DNA from: Lentimicrobium sp.
GTDB taxonomy: Bacteria > Bacteroidota > Bacteroidia > Bacteroidales > Lentimicrobiaceae
Reading direction: 5' to 3'
NCBI GenBank assembly: GCA_013336205.1
Contig: JAAXUD010000208.1
Location: forward strand, 1 to 5,755
Length of the DNA stretch: 5,755 nucleotides
Below the pieces are notes generated by a model. It searched no databases and was not told where the DNA came from. It saw nothing but the letters and a program-made list of their open reading frames with translations. Shown in pieces: positions 1-5,052 of this stretch. The stretch's first letter is position 1. Each line of letters starts with the position of its first letter. Both the position numbers and the translations under genes were made by a program.

Positions 1-30
1 TAGGTTTGAAATTAGTCGTTGATATTATTT

Positions 31-588
31 TTATTTATTCCCATTTCGCTTTTGACCGTGCCTGTATTGCATTCCTCTTCCTGCTTGTCCACTTTCGCGT
101 GAAAGCAGATCGCGATAAAAGAAAACGAGTTTTTCCTGCTGTTGAGGTGTTGCAATTGCTTTAACTTCGAGCAAATGTTTAATCGTAAGTTGCTTAACCT
201 TACTATGCAATGCGCCTGTCTGAGAAGAAATTCCATCCAGTTTTGACTGATCAGGACTTTCTTTAATTATTTCCTCTATCAATAGTGAATTAAGTTGCCT
301 GATTTCAGAAAAAAGTGGTTTAGCATCGGCTTTAAATCGTTGCCTGGAATCCCGGAAATCCGATTGTTGCGTTTCGCTAAAACCCAGTTCTTCTATGAAA
401 AACGCATGTCCTGATGAGAAAGCAACTGAATCCCGTCCTTCTTCTAAAAGAGGAATTGGTGGTGGCATTCCCTCTTTAGCATGAAACCTGTTTACATGTA
501 CCCACATGGTAGCAAGTACGGCAATATTTATTATTGTCAGAATTCCGACAACTATCAGAATGAGTCTGTTTCGGTTATTTTGTATCAT
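31..588 (-). CDS. Membrane-anchored periplasmic Spy/CpxP/CnrX-like stress or metal sensor
   Basis: A 185-residue protein. Residues 9-29 form one hydrophobic helix after a short basic N-terminus, so it is most likely an uncleaved anchor with the rest in the periplasm. The remainder is helical and charged, with two LTxxQ-like signatures typical of the Spy/CpxP/Metal_resist group: FSETQQ at about 70-75 and ATPQQQ at about 146-151. Histidines H31, H36, H61, H128 and H138 are candidate metal ligands; H31 and H36 sit just outside the membrane, as the N-terminal His ligands do in CnrX. It is the last gene of the sigma/anti-sigma unit, and its start lies 14 bp inside the anti-sigma gene, which suggests translational coupling. 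Inferred role: senses metal or envelope stress and modulates the anti-sigma factor. A plain Spy-like chaperone is the alternative. The family is fairly sure; the ligand is unknown. Confidence 0.8.
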   Translation of the reverse strand: MIQNNRNRLILIVVGILTIINIAVLATMWVHVNRFHAKEGMPPPIPLLEEGRDSVAFSSGHAFFIEELGFSETQQSDFRDSRQRFKADAKPLFSEIRQLNSLLIEEIIKESPDQSKLDGISSQTGALHSKVKQLTIKHLLEVKAIATPQQQEKLVFFYRDLLSRESGQAGRGMQYRHGQKRNGNK

Positions 589-1117
589 TACCCGTAGCGT
601 TTAAATCATCAGTCAGGTAGCTCTCAAGAGCCAGTGTAGATTCGTCTTCCAGATTTACATCGCTTGCAAAAGCCTGTAATTGCGCTGCCCTGTTGGCTAC
701 TTCCAATTGGTTTCCGGATAAAGCACCGGAGGAAACTGCTGTAAATAGCTGCCCGCCGATCCAGATACCAAGAATCACCGAAGCTGCAACTGCAGCAAGC
801 ATTGGACTTAAACGAATTATCCGTTTAACAGGAATTTCCTTTTCAGGATGATTAACTTCATTTTGTTGCATTCTAAACAGAAGCCTGTCATAAAACTCAG
901 GATCCGGTTTGTTTTTGCGCCCGGACAATAGTGTATCAAAACTGTTCCGGCATTCATTCAGCAACCTGGTACATGAACTGCAGGACCCGAGATGCCGTGA
1001 TAATTCCTCATCCAACTCAACAGGCTTACGTTGAGTCAGCAGATCAATTATCCTTATTTCAGCTTCAGTGCATTTCATGACTGTATTGTTTGATGGTTTG
1101 ACACGCAAATGTTTCAT
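575..1117 (-). CDS. Zinc-finger transmembrane anti-sigma factor
   Basis: A 180-residue protein with the H-x3-C-x2-C signature of zinc-binding anti-sigma domains (H42, C46, C49) and an earlier cysteine, C16, that fits the fourth zinc ligand. One transmembrane helix spans about 105-128 and is followed by a short periplasmic tail of about 50 residues. In this family the N-terminal domain holds an ECF sigma factor at the membrane until an envelope signal releases it. It follows the sigma gene by 17 bp and overlaps the sensor gene by 14 bp, so it is almost certainly the partner of both. The start is uncertain. The ATG at 1117 has a weak AGGA a few bases upstream. The ATG at 1078 would give a protein beginning MKCTEAE, closer to how these domains usually begin. 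The first 13 residues may therefore not be translated. Confidence 0.85.
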   Translation of the reverse strand: MKHLRVKPSNNTVMKCTEAEIRIIDLLTQRKPVELDEELSRHLGSCSSCTRLLNECRNSFDTLLSGRKNKPDPEFYDRLLFRMQQNEVNHPEKEIPVKRIIRLSPMLAAVAASVILGIWIGGQLFTAVSSGALSGNQLEVANRAAQLQAFASDVNLEDESTLALESYLTDDLNATGNDTK

Positions 1118-1134
1118 ATCCTGCGTCTTTCGGT

Positions 1135-1701
1135 TTAATTTTTATAATTTTTTAATTTAGCCTGTAAGCCGGCCCGCGCACGATGAATCAGGGATTCAAC
1201 AGAAGAGAGGGTTGTTTGCATAATCTCGGCAACCTCTGCATAGGAAAGATCTTCAAGCTTATTCAATGTAAAAGCGATGCGTTGTTTTTCAGGCAATGAC
1301 TGAATTGCCCCTTCAATAATCTGTTTAAGTTCTTCCTGTTCAAGATAATCCGGATTCTCCACAGGACCAGTTTCCTGAGGTTCATTACCGGAGCTGCCGA
1401 ATCCAAACAAAGAGTCAATCTCTTTCCAGAATCTGCGCTTTTTGTTATCACGCAGGTGGTTGATTGAGCGGTTAACTGCTATCCTGTAGAGCCACGTGCT
1501 TAGTTTGGCATCTCCACGGAATTTCCCGGAATTCCTGATCGCTTCCATAAAGACTTCCTGGGCTACATCTTCAGCATCATGCTCATTCTGAAGAAAACTA
1601 TAACATACATTATATACGTTAACCTGATGGTTGTCAACAAACTGACGTCCGGCTGAATGATCGCCGAGAGCTAGTCTGTTTAACAATTCGAGGTCTGTCA
1701 T
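1135..1701 (-). CDS. ECF-type RNA polymerase sigma factor (sigma-70 family, RpoE-like)
   Basis: A 188-residue protein of normal ECF length. Region 2 covers about residues 22-92, with DAEDVAQEVF (42-51) and the promoter-melting and -10 recognition stretch from FRGDAKLSTW through IAVNRSINHLRD (61-85). A charged linker of about 93-125 leads to region 4 at about 126-182. That region contains SLPEKQR, then a helix-turn-helix with LSYAEVAEIM and SVESLIHRARAGL, which binds the -35 element. There is no SnoaL or other C-terminal extension, so control should come from the adjacent zinc-finger anti-sigma factor. It is the first gene of the minus-strand unit. The start is an ATG without a convincing Shine-Dalgarno sequence, as is common in Bacteroidota. 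No clear autoregulated promoter was found upstream. Its target genes cannot be read from the window; the divergent 120-residue gene is only a positional guess. Confidence 0.95.
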   Translation of the reverse strand: MTDLELLNRLALGDHSAGRQFVDNHQVNVYNVCYSFLQNEHDAEDVAQEVFMEAIRNSGKFRGDAKLSTWLYRIAVNRSINHLRDNKKRRFWKEIDSLFGFGSSGNEPQETGPVENPDYLEQEELKQIIEGAIQSLPEKQRIAFTLNKLEDLSYAEVAEIMQTTLSSVESLIHRARAGLQAKLKNYKN

Positions 1702-2123
1702 AGGAAATCCGTACTTTTTTCCGTTAAATTACATTGATTTTGACACTTTTTTAAGAAAAACCTGCGCTGATCCAAAAGAAATAAATGCTCTTCGCCTTTT
1801 TTCAAACGATCATAGCCTTTATACCCTTAAAAGGTTTTTGATCCGGGGAGGATGGCAAAAGGCTGAAAACATAAAAAACACATGGTCATTCCGGAGATAA
1901 GTCCACCACTTCCTCAATCTTGCTGATTACCAAATGAGGCACTTCAGAGTATCCCTGAGGAGTTTAAAAAAAGAACCGCCTTTATCCGGGAAACCGGCAG
2001 CATCTCCCGATGTAACCATCTCAGGTTAAATAAAAATGAGGTTCAGACTTTCCGGATTTTTTCATGGAGAAATTATTGTTGAAAATAAAAACGTAACTTT
2101 ACAGTGTTCATTTCAATAAAACT
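1702..2123. other. Divergent intergenic region, 422 bp, with traces of degenerate coding sequence
   Basis: No convincing intact gene was seen on either strand. It must hold the promoter of the sigma unit (minus strand) and of the 120-residue gene (plus strand). On the minus strand, an ATG at 2019 opens 30 codons to a stop at 1927-1929. A different frame, 1886-1963, reads TPQGYSEVP and then a hydrophobic/acidic tail ending DLSPE before its stop. Joined by a one-base change near 1963-1972, beside a run of seven A's, the two would make one protein-like segment of about 44 residues. This may be the decayed end of a lost gene, or chance. A short inverted repeat, ACCCTTAAAAGGT, lies near 1828-1840. 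Confidence 0.4.
2094..2101 (+). promoter_or_regulatory. Putative Bacteroidota -7 element for the 120-residue gene
   Basis: TAACTTTA matches the TAnnTTTG consensus of the primary Bacteroidota sigma factor except at the last base. It would place transcription start near 2107-2110, about 15 bases before the ATG at 2124. The -33 element is unclear: the nearest TTG (2076-2078) lies 15 bases upstream of the -7 element, shorter than the usual spacing. Confidence 0.45.
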
Positions 2124-2486
2124 ATGCGACAAACATCACCGGCTAAGAAATTATTCCATAATTCCCTGCTGGCTATACTTTATGCTGCCGCGTTCAGTTT
2201 GTCACTGAACATTCATCATCCTTATGATTACCTGAATGATGGAACCGGAAGTAATTCAGCGTTTAAGCAACAGGCTATTTGCCTGATCCCAATAAATGAA
2301 CAGGATAACAAACCCACCAATAATCCTGTCAATGTACTTCCAATTGCACTTTTCAAAGTTTCATCTTTACTAAACAGCTATAATTTTGATAATCCGGAGT
2401 CATCGTCCCTTTTATCAGACTTCGGCAATGCTACTTTTTACACTCAAAAAGCATCAATTGTCGTTTTACGCAGACTAAGAATATAG
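2124..2486 (+). CDS. Hypothetical small exported or membrane-anchored protein
   Basis: A 120-residue protein that I do not recognise. The N-terminus is basic (MRQTSPAKK) and leads into a hydrophobic stretch at about 14-28 (SLLAILYAAAFSLSL). That stretch looks like a signal peptide or a single membrane anchor, so the rest is probably periplasmic. The mature part is polar and rich in Asn and Ser, with a His-His pair at 30-31 and one cysteine. It ends in a basic RRLRI tail. Codon use resembles the neighbours, and a plausible -7 element sits a short distance upstream, both of which support a real gene. It is divergent from the sigma/anti-sigma/sensor unit, so it may be a target or effector of that circuit; nothing in its sequence shows this. 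No clear terminator follows the stop. Confidence 0.6.
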   Translation: MRQTSPAKKLFHNSLLAILYAAAFSLSLNIHHPYDYLNDGTGSNSAFKQQAICLIPINEQDNKPTNNPVNVLPIALFKVSSLLNSYNFDNPESSSLLSDFGNATFYTQKASIVVLRRLRI

Positions 2487-2532
2487 AAGCCCCCGCCTGA
2501 ACGAATATTAACTGAAAATTATTTCCTGCATT

Positions 2533-2622
2533 TTAAACCGGCAAACCTTTAATAAAGATTTCACGTGCTTTACGGATGTGAATCAGTTTGCGGAAAGTAA
2601 ACCAGGATATTTTATCATTCAT
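2533..2622 (-). CDS. Questionable 29-codon basic ORF or gene remnant
   Basis: An ATG-started minus-strand frame of 29 codons between two plus-strand genes. The peptide (MNDKISWFTFRK, then IHIRKAREIFIKGLPV) is very basic and amphipathic. It uses codons common in the neighbouring genes (CGC, CGT, CTG, ATC), so it reads more like protein than noise. An AAGGAT lies upstream but too far from the ATG to be a normal ribosome site. It could be a tiny protein, the remnant of a longer gene, or chance. No family recognised. Confidence 0.22.
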   Translation of the reverse strand: MNDKISWFTFRKLIHIRKAREIFIKGLPV

Positions 2623-2637
2623 TGATAGATATTATCC
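2623..2637. promoter_or_regulatory. Fur-box-like sequence
   Basis: TGATAGATATTATCC agrees with the 7-1-7 Fur consensus TGATAATnATTATCA at 11 of 14 positions, counted by eye. It lies 60 bp before the start of the 39-residue membrane protein and some 380 bp before exbB. It overlaps a second dyad, TATCA-N5-TGATA (2613-2627). The region is AT-rich, so a chance match is quite possible. Confidence 0.25.
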
Positions 2638-2696
2638 TTATAACGTTGGTCTAAAATCAAGCGCAGGACATTGTACAATATTTAATCTCTTAAAAA

Positions 2697-2816
2697 ATGT
2701 CAGATCAAAAAACAGGTAAAGCCGGTATGACAGGCTTCAAACCCTTTTTAATCATTTTTGCTGTGCTGATCGCAGCACTGGTTTTGATTAAACTACTTAT
2801 GTCGGCAATCATGTAA
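2697..2816 (+). CDS. Small single-helix membrane protein (39 aa)
   Basis: A short ATG-started frame of 39 codons ending in TAA. Residues 1-15 are polar and basic (MSDQKTGKAG, then MTGFK). They are followed by one strong transmembrane helix at about 17-37 (FLIIFAVLIAALVLIKLLMSA) and an immediate end. The charge pattern suggests a cytoplasmic N-terminus or a short signal-anchor. The leader before the ATG is A-rich (CTCTTAAAAA), the usual style here for translation starts. A strong intrinsic terminator begins 25 bases after the stop, so this looks like a complete monocistronic unit, not a fragment. No family is recognised. Its position upstream of exbB-exbD-tonB may be coincidental because the terminator separates them. 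The main doubt is its size; the helix, codon use and terminator argue that it is real. Confidence 0.6.
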   Translation: MSDQKTGKAGMTGFKPFLIIFAVLIAALVLIKLLMSAIM

Positions 2817-2818
2817 CA

Positions 2819-2836
2819 AACTGTTTATCAACAGTT
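2819..2836 (+). repeat. Short perfect hairpin after the 39-residue gene
   Basis: AACTGTT, a TATC loop and AACAGTT form a perfect 7-bp stem starting 3 bases after the stop codon at 2814-2816. It lies just ahead of the GC-rich terminator. It may protect the 3' end of the transcript or simply be part of the termination region. Confidence 0.5.
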
Positions 2837-2840
2837 GAAT

Positions 2841-2887
2841 AAGCAGGGCAGGTAAACAAAATGGGTTTACTGCCCTGCTTTGTTTAA
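2841..2887 (+). terminator. Strong intrinsic terminator
   Basis: The arm AAGCAGGGCAGGTAAAC (2841-2857) pairs with GTTTACTGCCCTGCTT (2865-2880), giving about 16 bp with a single bulged G and a 7-base loop. It is followed by the T-rich TGTTTAA. It ends the transcript of the 39-residue gene and insulates it from exbB. The A-rich bases before the stem are too mixed to be sure that it also works on the opposite strand. Confidence 0.85.
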
Positions 2888-2919
2888 AGCAACTATAATA
2901 TAAAACTGAATTTTGAGTT

Positions 2920-2947
2920 AACTATTAACACCGGAATGTTGATAGTT
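2920..2947. repeat. Inverted repeat upstream of exbB (hairpin or operator)
   Basis: AACTATTAACA (2920-2930) and TGTTGATAGTT (2937-2947) are inverted copies, 11 bp with one T-G mismatch, around a 6-base CCGGAA loop. The repeat ends 37 bases before the proposed -7 element of exbB, so it lies around or upstream of the -33 position. An operator for a regulator is possible, as is a second weak terminator, since TTATGTTT follows. Confidence 0.45.
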
Positions 2948-2984
2948 TATGTTTCAGGTTCTGCATTACGGTCTGCAATTAGCC

Positions 2985-2992
2985 TAATTTTA
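2985..2992 (+). promoter_or_regulatory. Putative -7 element for the exbB-exbD-tonB-folC unit
   Basis: TAATTTTA fits TAnnTTTG apart from the last base, the same deviation as in the proposed promoter at 2094. It would give a leader of about 15 bases before the exbB ATG. No good TTTG is seen at -33; TTCTG at 2959-2963 is the nearest. Being downstream of the terminator and inverted repeat makes this the natural place for the operon promoter. Confidence 0.4.
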
Positions 2993-3014
2993 CTGTGAAT
3001 TAAACTATAAAACA

Positions 3015-3731
3015 ATGATTTCAGGAATTCTTCTGCAAATAACACAACCTGCTGCGGCATTAACCGACACTTTAACCAAAACCGCAACCCAAACAACACA
3101 ACCAACCGAGATCAGTCTTTCAATCTGGGAGATGTCCCTGAAAGGGGGCTGGATTATGCTACCCATTGCCTTAATGTCGGTTGTTGCCATTTATATTTTC
3201 ATTGAAAGATATATTGTGATTAACCGGGCCTCGCGCGATGAGCATAATTTCATGAACAACATACGCGATTTTATTCACAACGGACGTATTGATTCAGCAC
3301 TTTCCCTGTGTAAAAACAACCGCACGCCTATTGCAAGGATGATTGAAAAAGGGATTATCCGTATCGGCAAACCCTTGAATGATATTAATGCCGCCATAGA
3401 AAATGTTGGCAAACTTGAAGTTTCCAAACTTGAGAAAAACCTTGCTGTACTTGCTACCGTTGCAGGAGCAGCGCCAATGCTTGGTTTTTTGGGCACAGTT
3501 ATGGGTATGGTTCAGGCCTTTTACGATATGTCGATGGCTGGCAACAATATCGATATCGCTTTGCTTTCAGGCGGCATTTACCAGGCAATGATCACCACTG
3601 TGGCCGGTCTTGTTGTAGGTATCATCGCCTATATTTGCTACAATGTACTGGTTGCCAGGGTTGAAAAAGTTGTTTTTATACTTGAAGCCCGGGCTACTGA
3701 ATTTATGGACCTGCTTCATGAACCTGCCTGA
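3015..3731 (+). CDS. exbB: ExbB / MotA-TolQ-ExbB family proton channel protein
   Basis: A 238-residue inner-membrane protein that forms the pentameric stator around ExbD and passes protons to energise TonB. An N-terminal Thr-rich segment of about 40 residues precedes transmembrane helix 1 (about 44-66, KGGWIMLPIALMSVV). A cytoplasmic domain follows, then helix 2 (about 143-168) with the family signature AAPMLGFLGTVMGMV, and helix 3 (about 187-213, with TTVAGLVVGIIAY). A short cytoplasmic tail closes it. Length and layout match Bacteroidota ExbB. TolQ is the alternative within the family, but the neighbouring exbD and tonB favour ExbB. It is the first gene of the unit. No Shine-Dalgarno sequence is visible, and the leader is A-rich. 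exbD starts 46 bp after the stop. Confidence 0.93.
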   Translation: MISGILLQITQPAAALTDTLTKTATQTTQPTEISLSIWEMSLKGGWIMLPIALMSVVAIYIFIERYIVINRASRDEHNFMNNIRDFIHNGRIDSALSLCKNNRTPIARMIEKGIIRIGKPLNDINAAIENVGKLEVSKLEKNLAVLATVAGAAPMLGFLGTVMGMVQAFYDMSMAGNNIDIALLSGGIYQAMITTVAGLVVGIIAYICYNVLVARVEKVVFILEARATEFMDLLHEPA

Positions 3732-3777
3732 TATAAAATAGCCTGCAAATAAAGTTTCCAAAATCAATTGAAGTATT

Positions 3778-4191
3778 ATGGCAATTAAAACCAGAAATAA
3801 AATAAGTACTGAATTCAGTATGGCTTCCATGTCTGATCTGGTATTTCTGCTGCTTATATTTTTTATGCTCACCTCTACACTGGTGAGTCCCAATGCGATT
3901 AAACTGTTACTGCCTTCAAGCAGCAGCAAAACGATGGCAAAACAATCGGTTACCGTCTACATTGACAGCAATTACAACTATTTTGTAGAAGAAAACCCGG
4001 TTGCACAGGAATTTCTGGTGGAAACTATCGGCAATAAACTGGCCGGTCAGACAGATGCATCCATCGTACTCCGGGCCGATCAGAGTGTCCCGGTTCAGTA
4101 TGTTGTTACGCTTATTGATGCCGTTAACCAGATTAATGAATTAACCGGAACAAAGCACAAGGTAATTCTGGCGACCAAACCTGTTAAATAA
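3778..4191 (+). CDS. exbD: ExbD / TolR family biopolymer transport protein
   Basis: A 137-residue protein with a short basic cytoplasmic N-terminus (MAIKTRNK), one transmembrane helix at about 19-36 and a periplasmic domain ending in ILATKPVK. The helix opens with MASMSDLVFLLLIFFML. D20 is at the position of the conserved membrane aspartate that carries protons in ExbD and TolR, so the motor should be functional. The VTVYIDSNYNYFV and IVLRADQSVPVQYVV segments match the beta-rich periplasmic fold. Many Bacteroidales loci carry two exbD copies before tonB; here only one is present, followed by a 63-bp gap. No Shine-Dalgarno sequence precedes the ATG. Confidence 0.93.
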   Translation: MAIKTRNKISTEFSMASMSDLVFLLLIFFMLTSTLVSPNAIKLLLPSSSSKTMAKQSVTVYIDSNYNYFVEENPVAQEFLVETIGNKLAGQTDASIVLRADQSVPVQYVVTLIDAVNQINELTGTKHKVILATKPVK

Positions 4192-4254
4192 AGCTACAAG
4201 CCTTCCGCTTCTTTATGGCAGGGTATTTGAAAGATCAAAGAAAAATAAACGACA

Positions 4255-5040
4255 GTGAAAATAGACAGGGATAATATAAAAGGGCTGGCCGGAACAATTG
4301 TTTTTCATGCCCTTTTGCTGATAGGCCTATTGCTGATGGCGCTGAAGACCCCATTACCATTGCCTGAGGAAGCCGGGGTTGAAGTAAACCTTGGAAACTC
4401 GGAAGACGGAATGGGAGATATTCAACCTGAACTTCTGGCTGCCGGGGCCGTTGCAGCCCCTCCTCCTACCCGGTCTTCCGCAAAGGATGAGGTGGTTACC
4501 GAGAATACTGAAGAAACCCCTGCTATCGAACCAATAAAAAAAGACAAACCTATTGCTGCCGACAAACCGGTAAGCAAACAAATAACCAAACCAAGCCCTA
4601 CTCCCGAACCTCAGCCAGTTGTTAATCAAAATGCCTTATATAAAGGAAAAACAGGAACGGCAACAGGTGGTGGAAACCAGGGTATAACCGGAAAACCCGG
4701 CGACCAGGGAAAACCCACAGGAACACCGGGTTCAGATAATTATGATGGTTCCGGCGGTGCCGGTGGTGGGGTGTCTTTTTCTCTGTCTGGTCGCAGTTCA
4801 AGGCAAATACCCCGGCCATCCAATAAATTCACAGAACGGGGCACTGTTGTTGTTACCATTTTTGTTAATCGCGCCGGCTTGGTCACCAGGGTAATTTCAG
4901 GTGTAAAAGGCTCTACAACCTCTAATCTTCAGCTACTGCAGCTTGCCGAGCAGGCAGCGAAACTGGCACGATTCAGTCCGAAAGAAGATGCGCCGGAAGA
5001 ACAAAAAGGCAGCATCACCTATATATTTGAGCTTAACTGA
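4255..5040 (+). CDS. tonB: TonB-family energy transducer
   Basis: A 261-residue protein linking the ExbB-ExbD motor to outer-membrane TonB-dependent receptors. The start must be GTG at 4255: an in-frame TAA sits at 4246-4248, and the next ATG falls inside the membrane helix. The transmembrane anchor is at about 11-30 and keeps a histidine (H18) comparable to the essential His20 of E. coli TonB. A Pro/Lys/Glu-rich spacer (about 69-124) and a Gly-rich linker (about 137-173, with collagen-like GKPGDQGKP) cross the periplasm. The C-terminal domain (about 178-261) includes RGTVVVTIFVNRAGLVT, GVKGSTT and a final GSITYIFELN strand, the usual Bacteroidota form. The classic YP motif of the proteobacterial domain is not seen. 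The stop is 12 bp before folC. Confidence 0.88.
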   Translation: MKIDRDNIKGLAGTIVFHALLLIGLLLMALKTPLPLPEEAGVEVNLGNSEDGMGDIQPELLAAGAVAAPPPTRSSAKDEVVTENTEETPAIEPIKKDKPIAADKPVSKQITKPSPTPEPQPVVNQNALYKGKTGTATGGGNQGITGKPGDQGKPTGTPGSDNYDGSGGAGGGVSFSLSGRSSRQIPRPSNKFTERGTVVVTIFVNRAGLVTRVISGVKGSTTSNLQLLQLAEQAAKLARFSPKEDAPEEQKGSITYIFELN

Positions 5041-5052
5041 GTTACTGAAGTA

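Noticed and set aside
12..236. 74-codon minus-strand frame inside the sensor gene.
   Set aside because: It overlaps the supported sensor frame, is rich in Cys, Asn and Lys without pattern, and has no upstream signals.
1698..1826. Minus-strand open frame of about 40 codons whose TGA overlaps the sigma ATG (ATGA).
   Set aside because: It has no ATG; only a TTG could start it. It has no family resemblance and is short enough to be open by chance.
3275..3929. Minus-strand and alternate-frame open frames across exbB and exbD.
   Set aside because: They overlap strongly supported ExbB and ExbD coding sequence and show no domains of their own.
4677..4773. Gly/Pro-rich repeats in tonB considered as a DNA tandem repeat.
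   Set aside because: The repetition is at the protein level only. The nucleotide units vary too much for a true tandem repeat.
4354..4819. Long minus-strand open frames opposite tonB.
   Set aside because: They are shadows of the Pro/Gly-rich tonB codons. The plus-strand frame has clear TonB domains.
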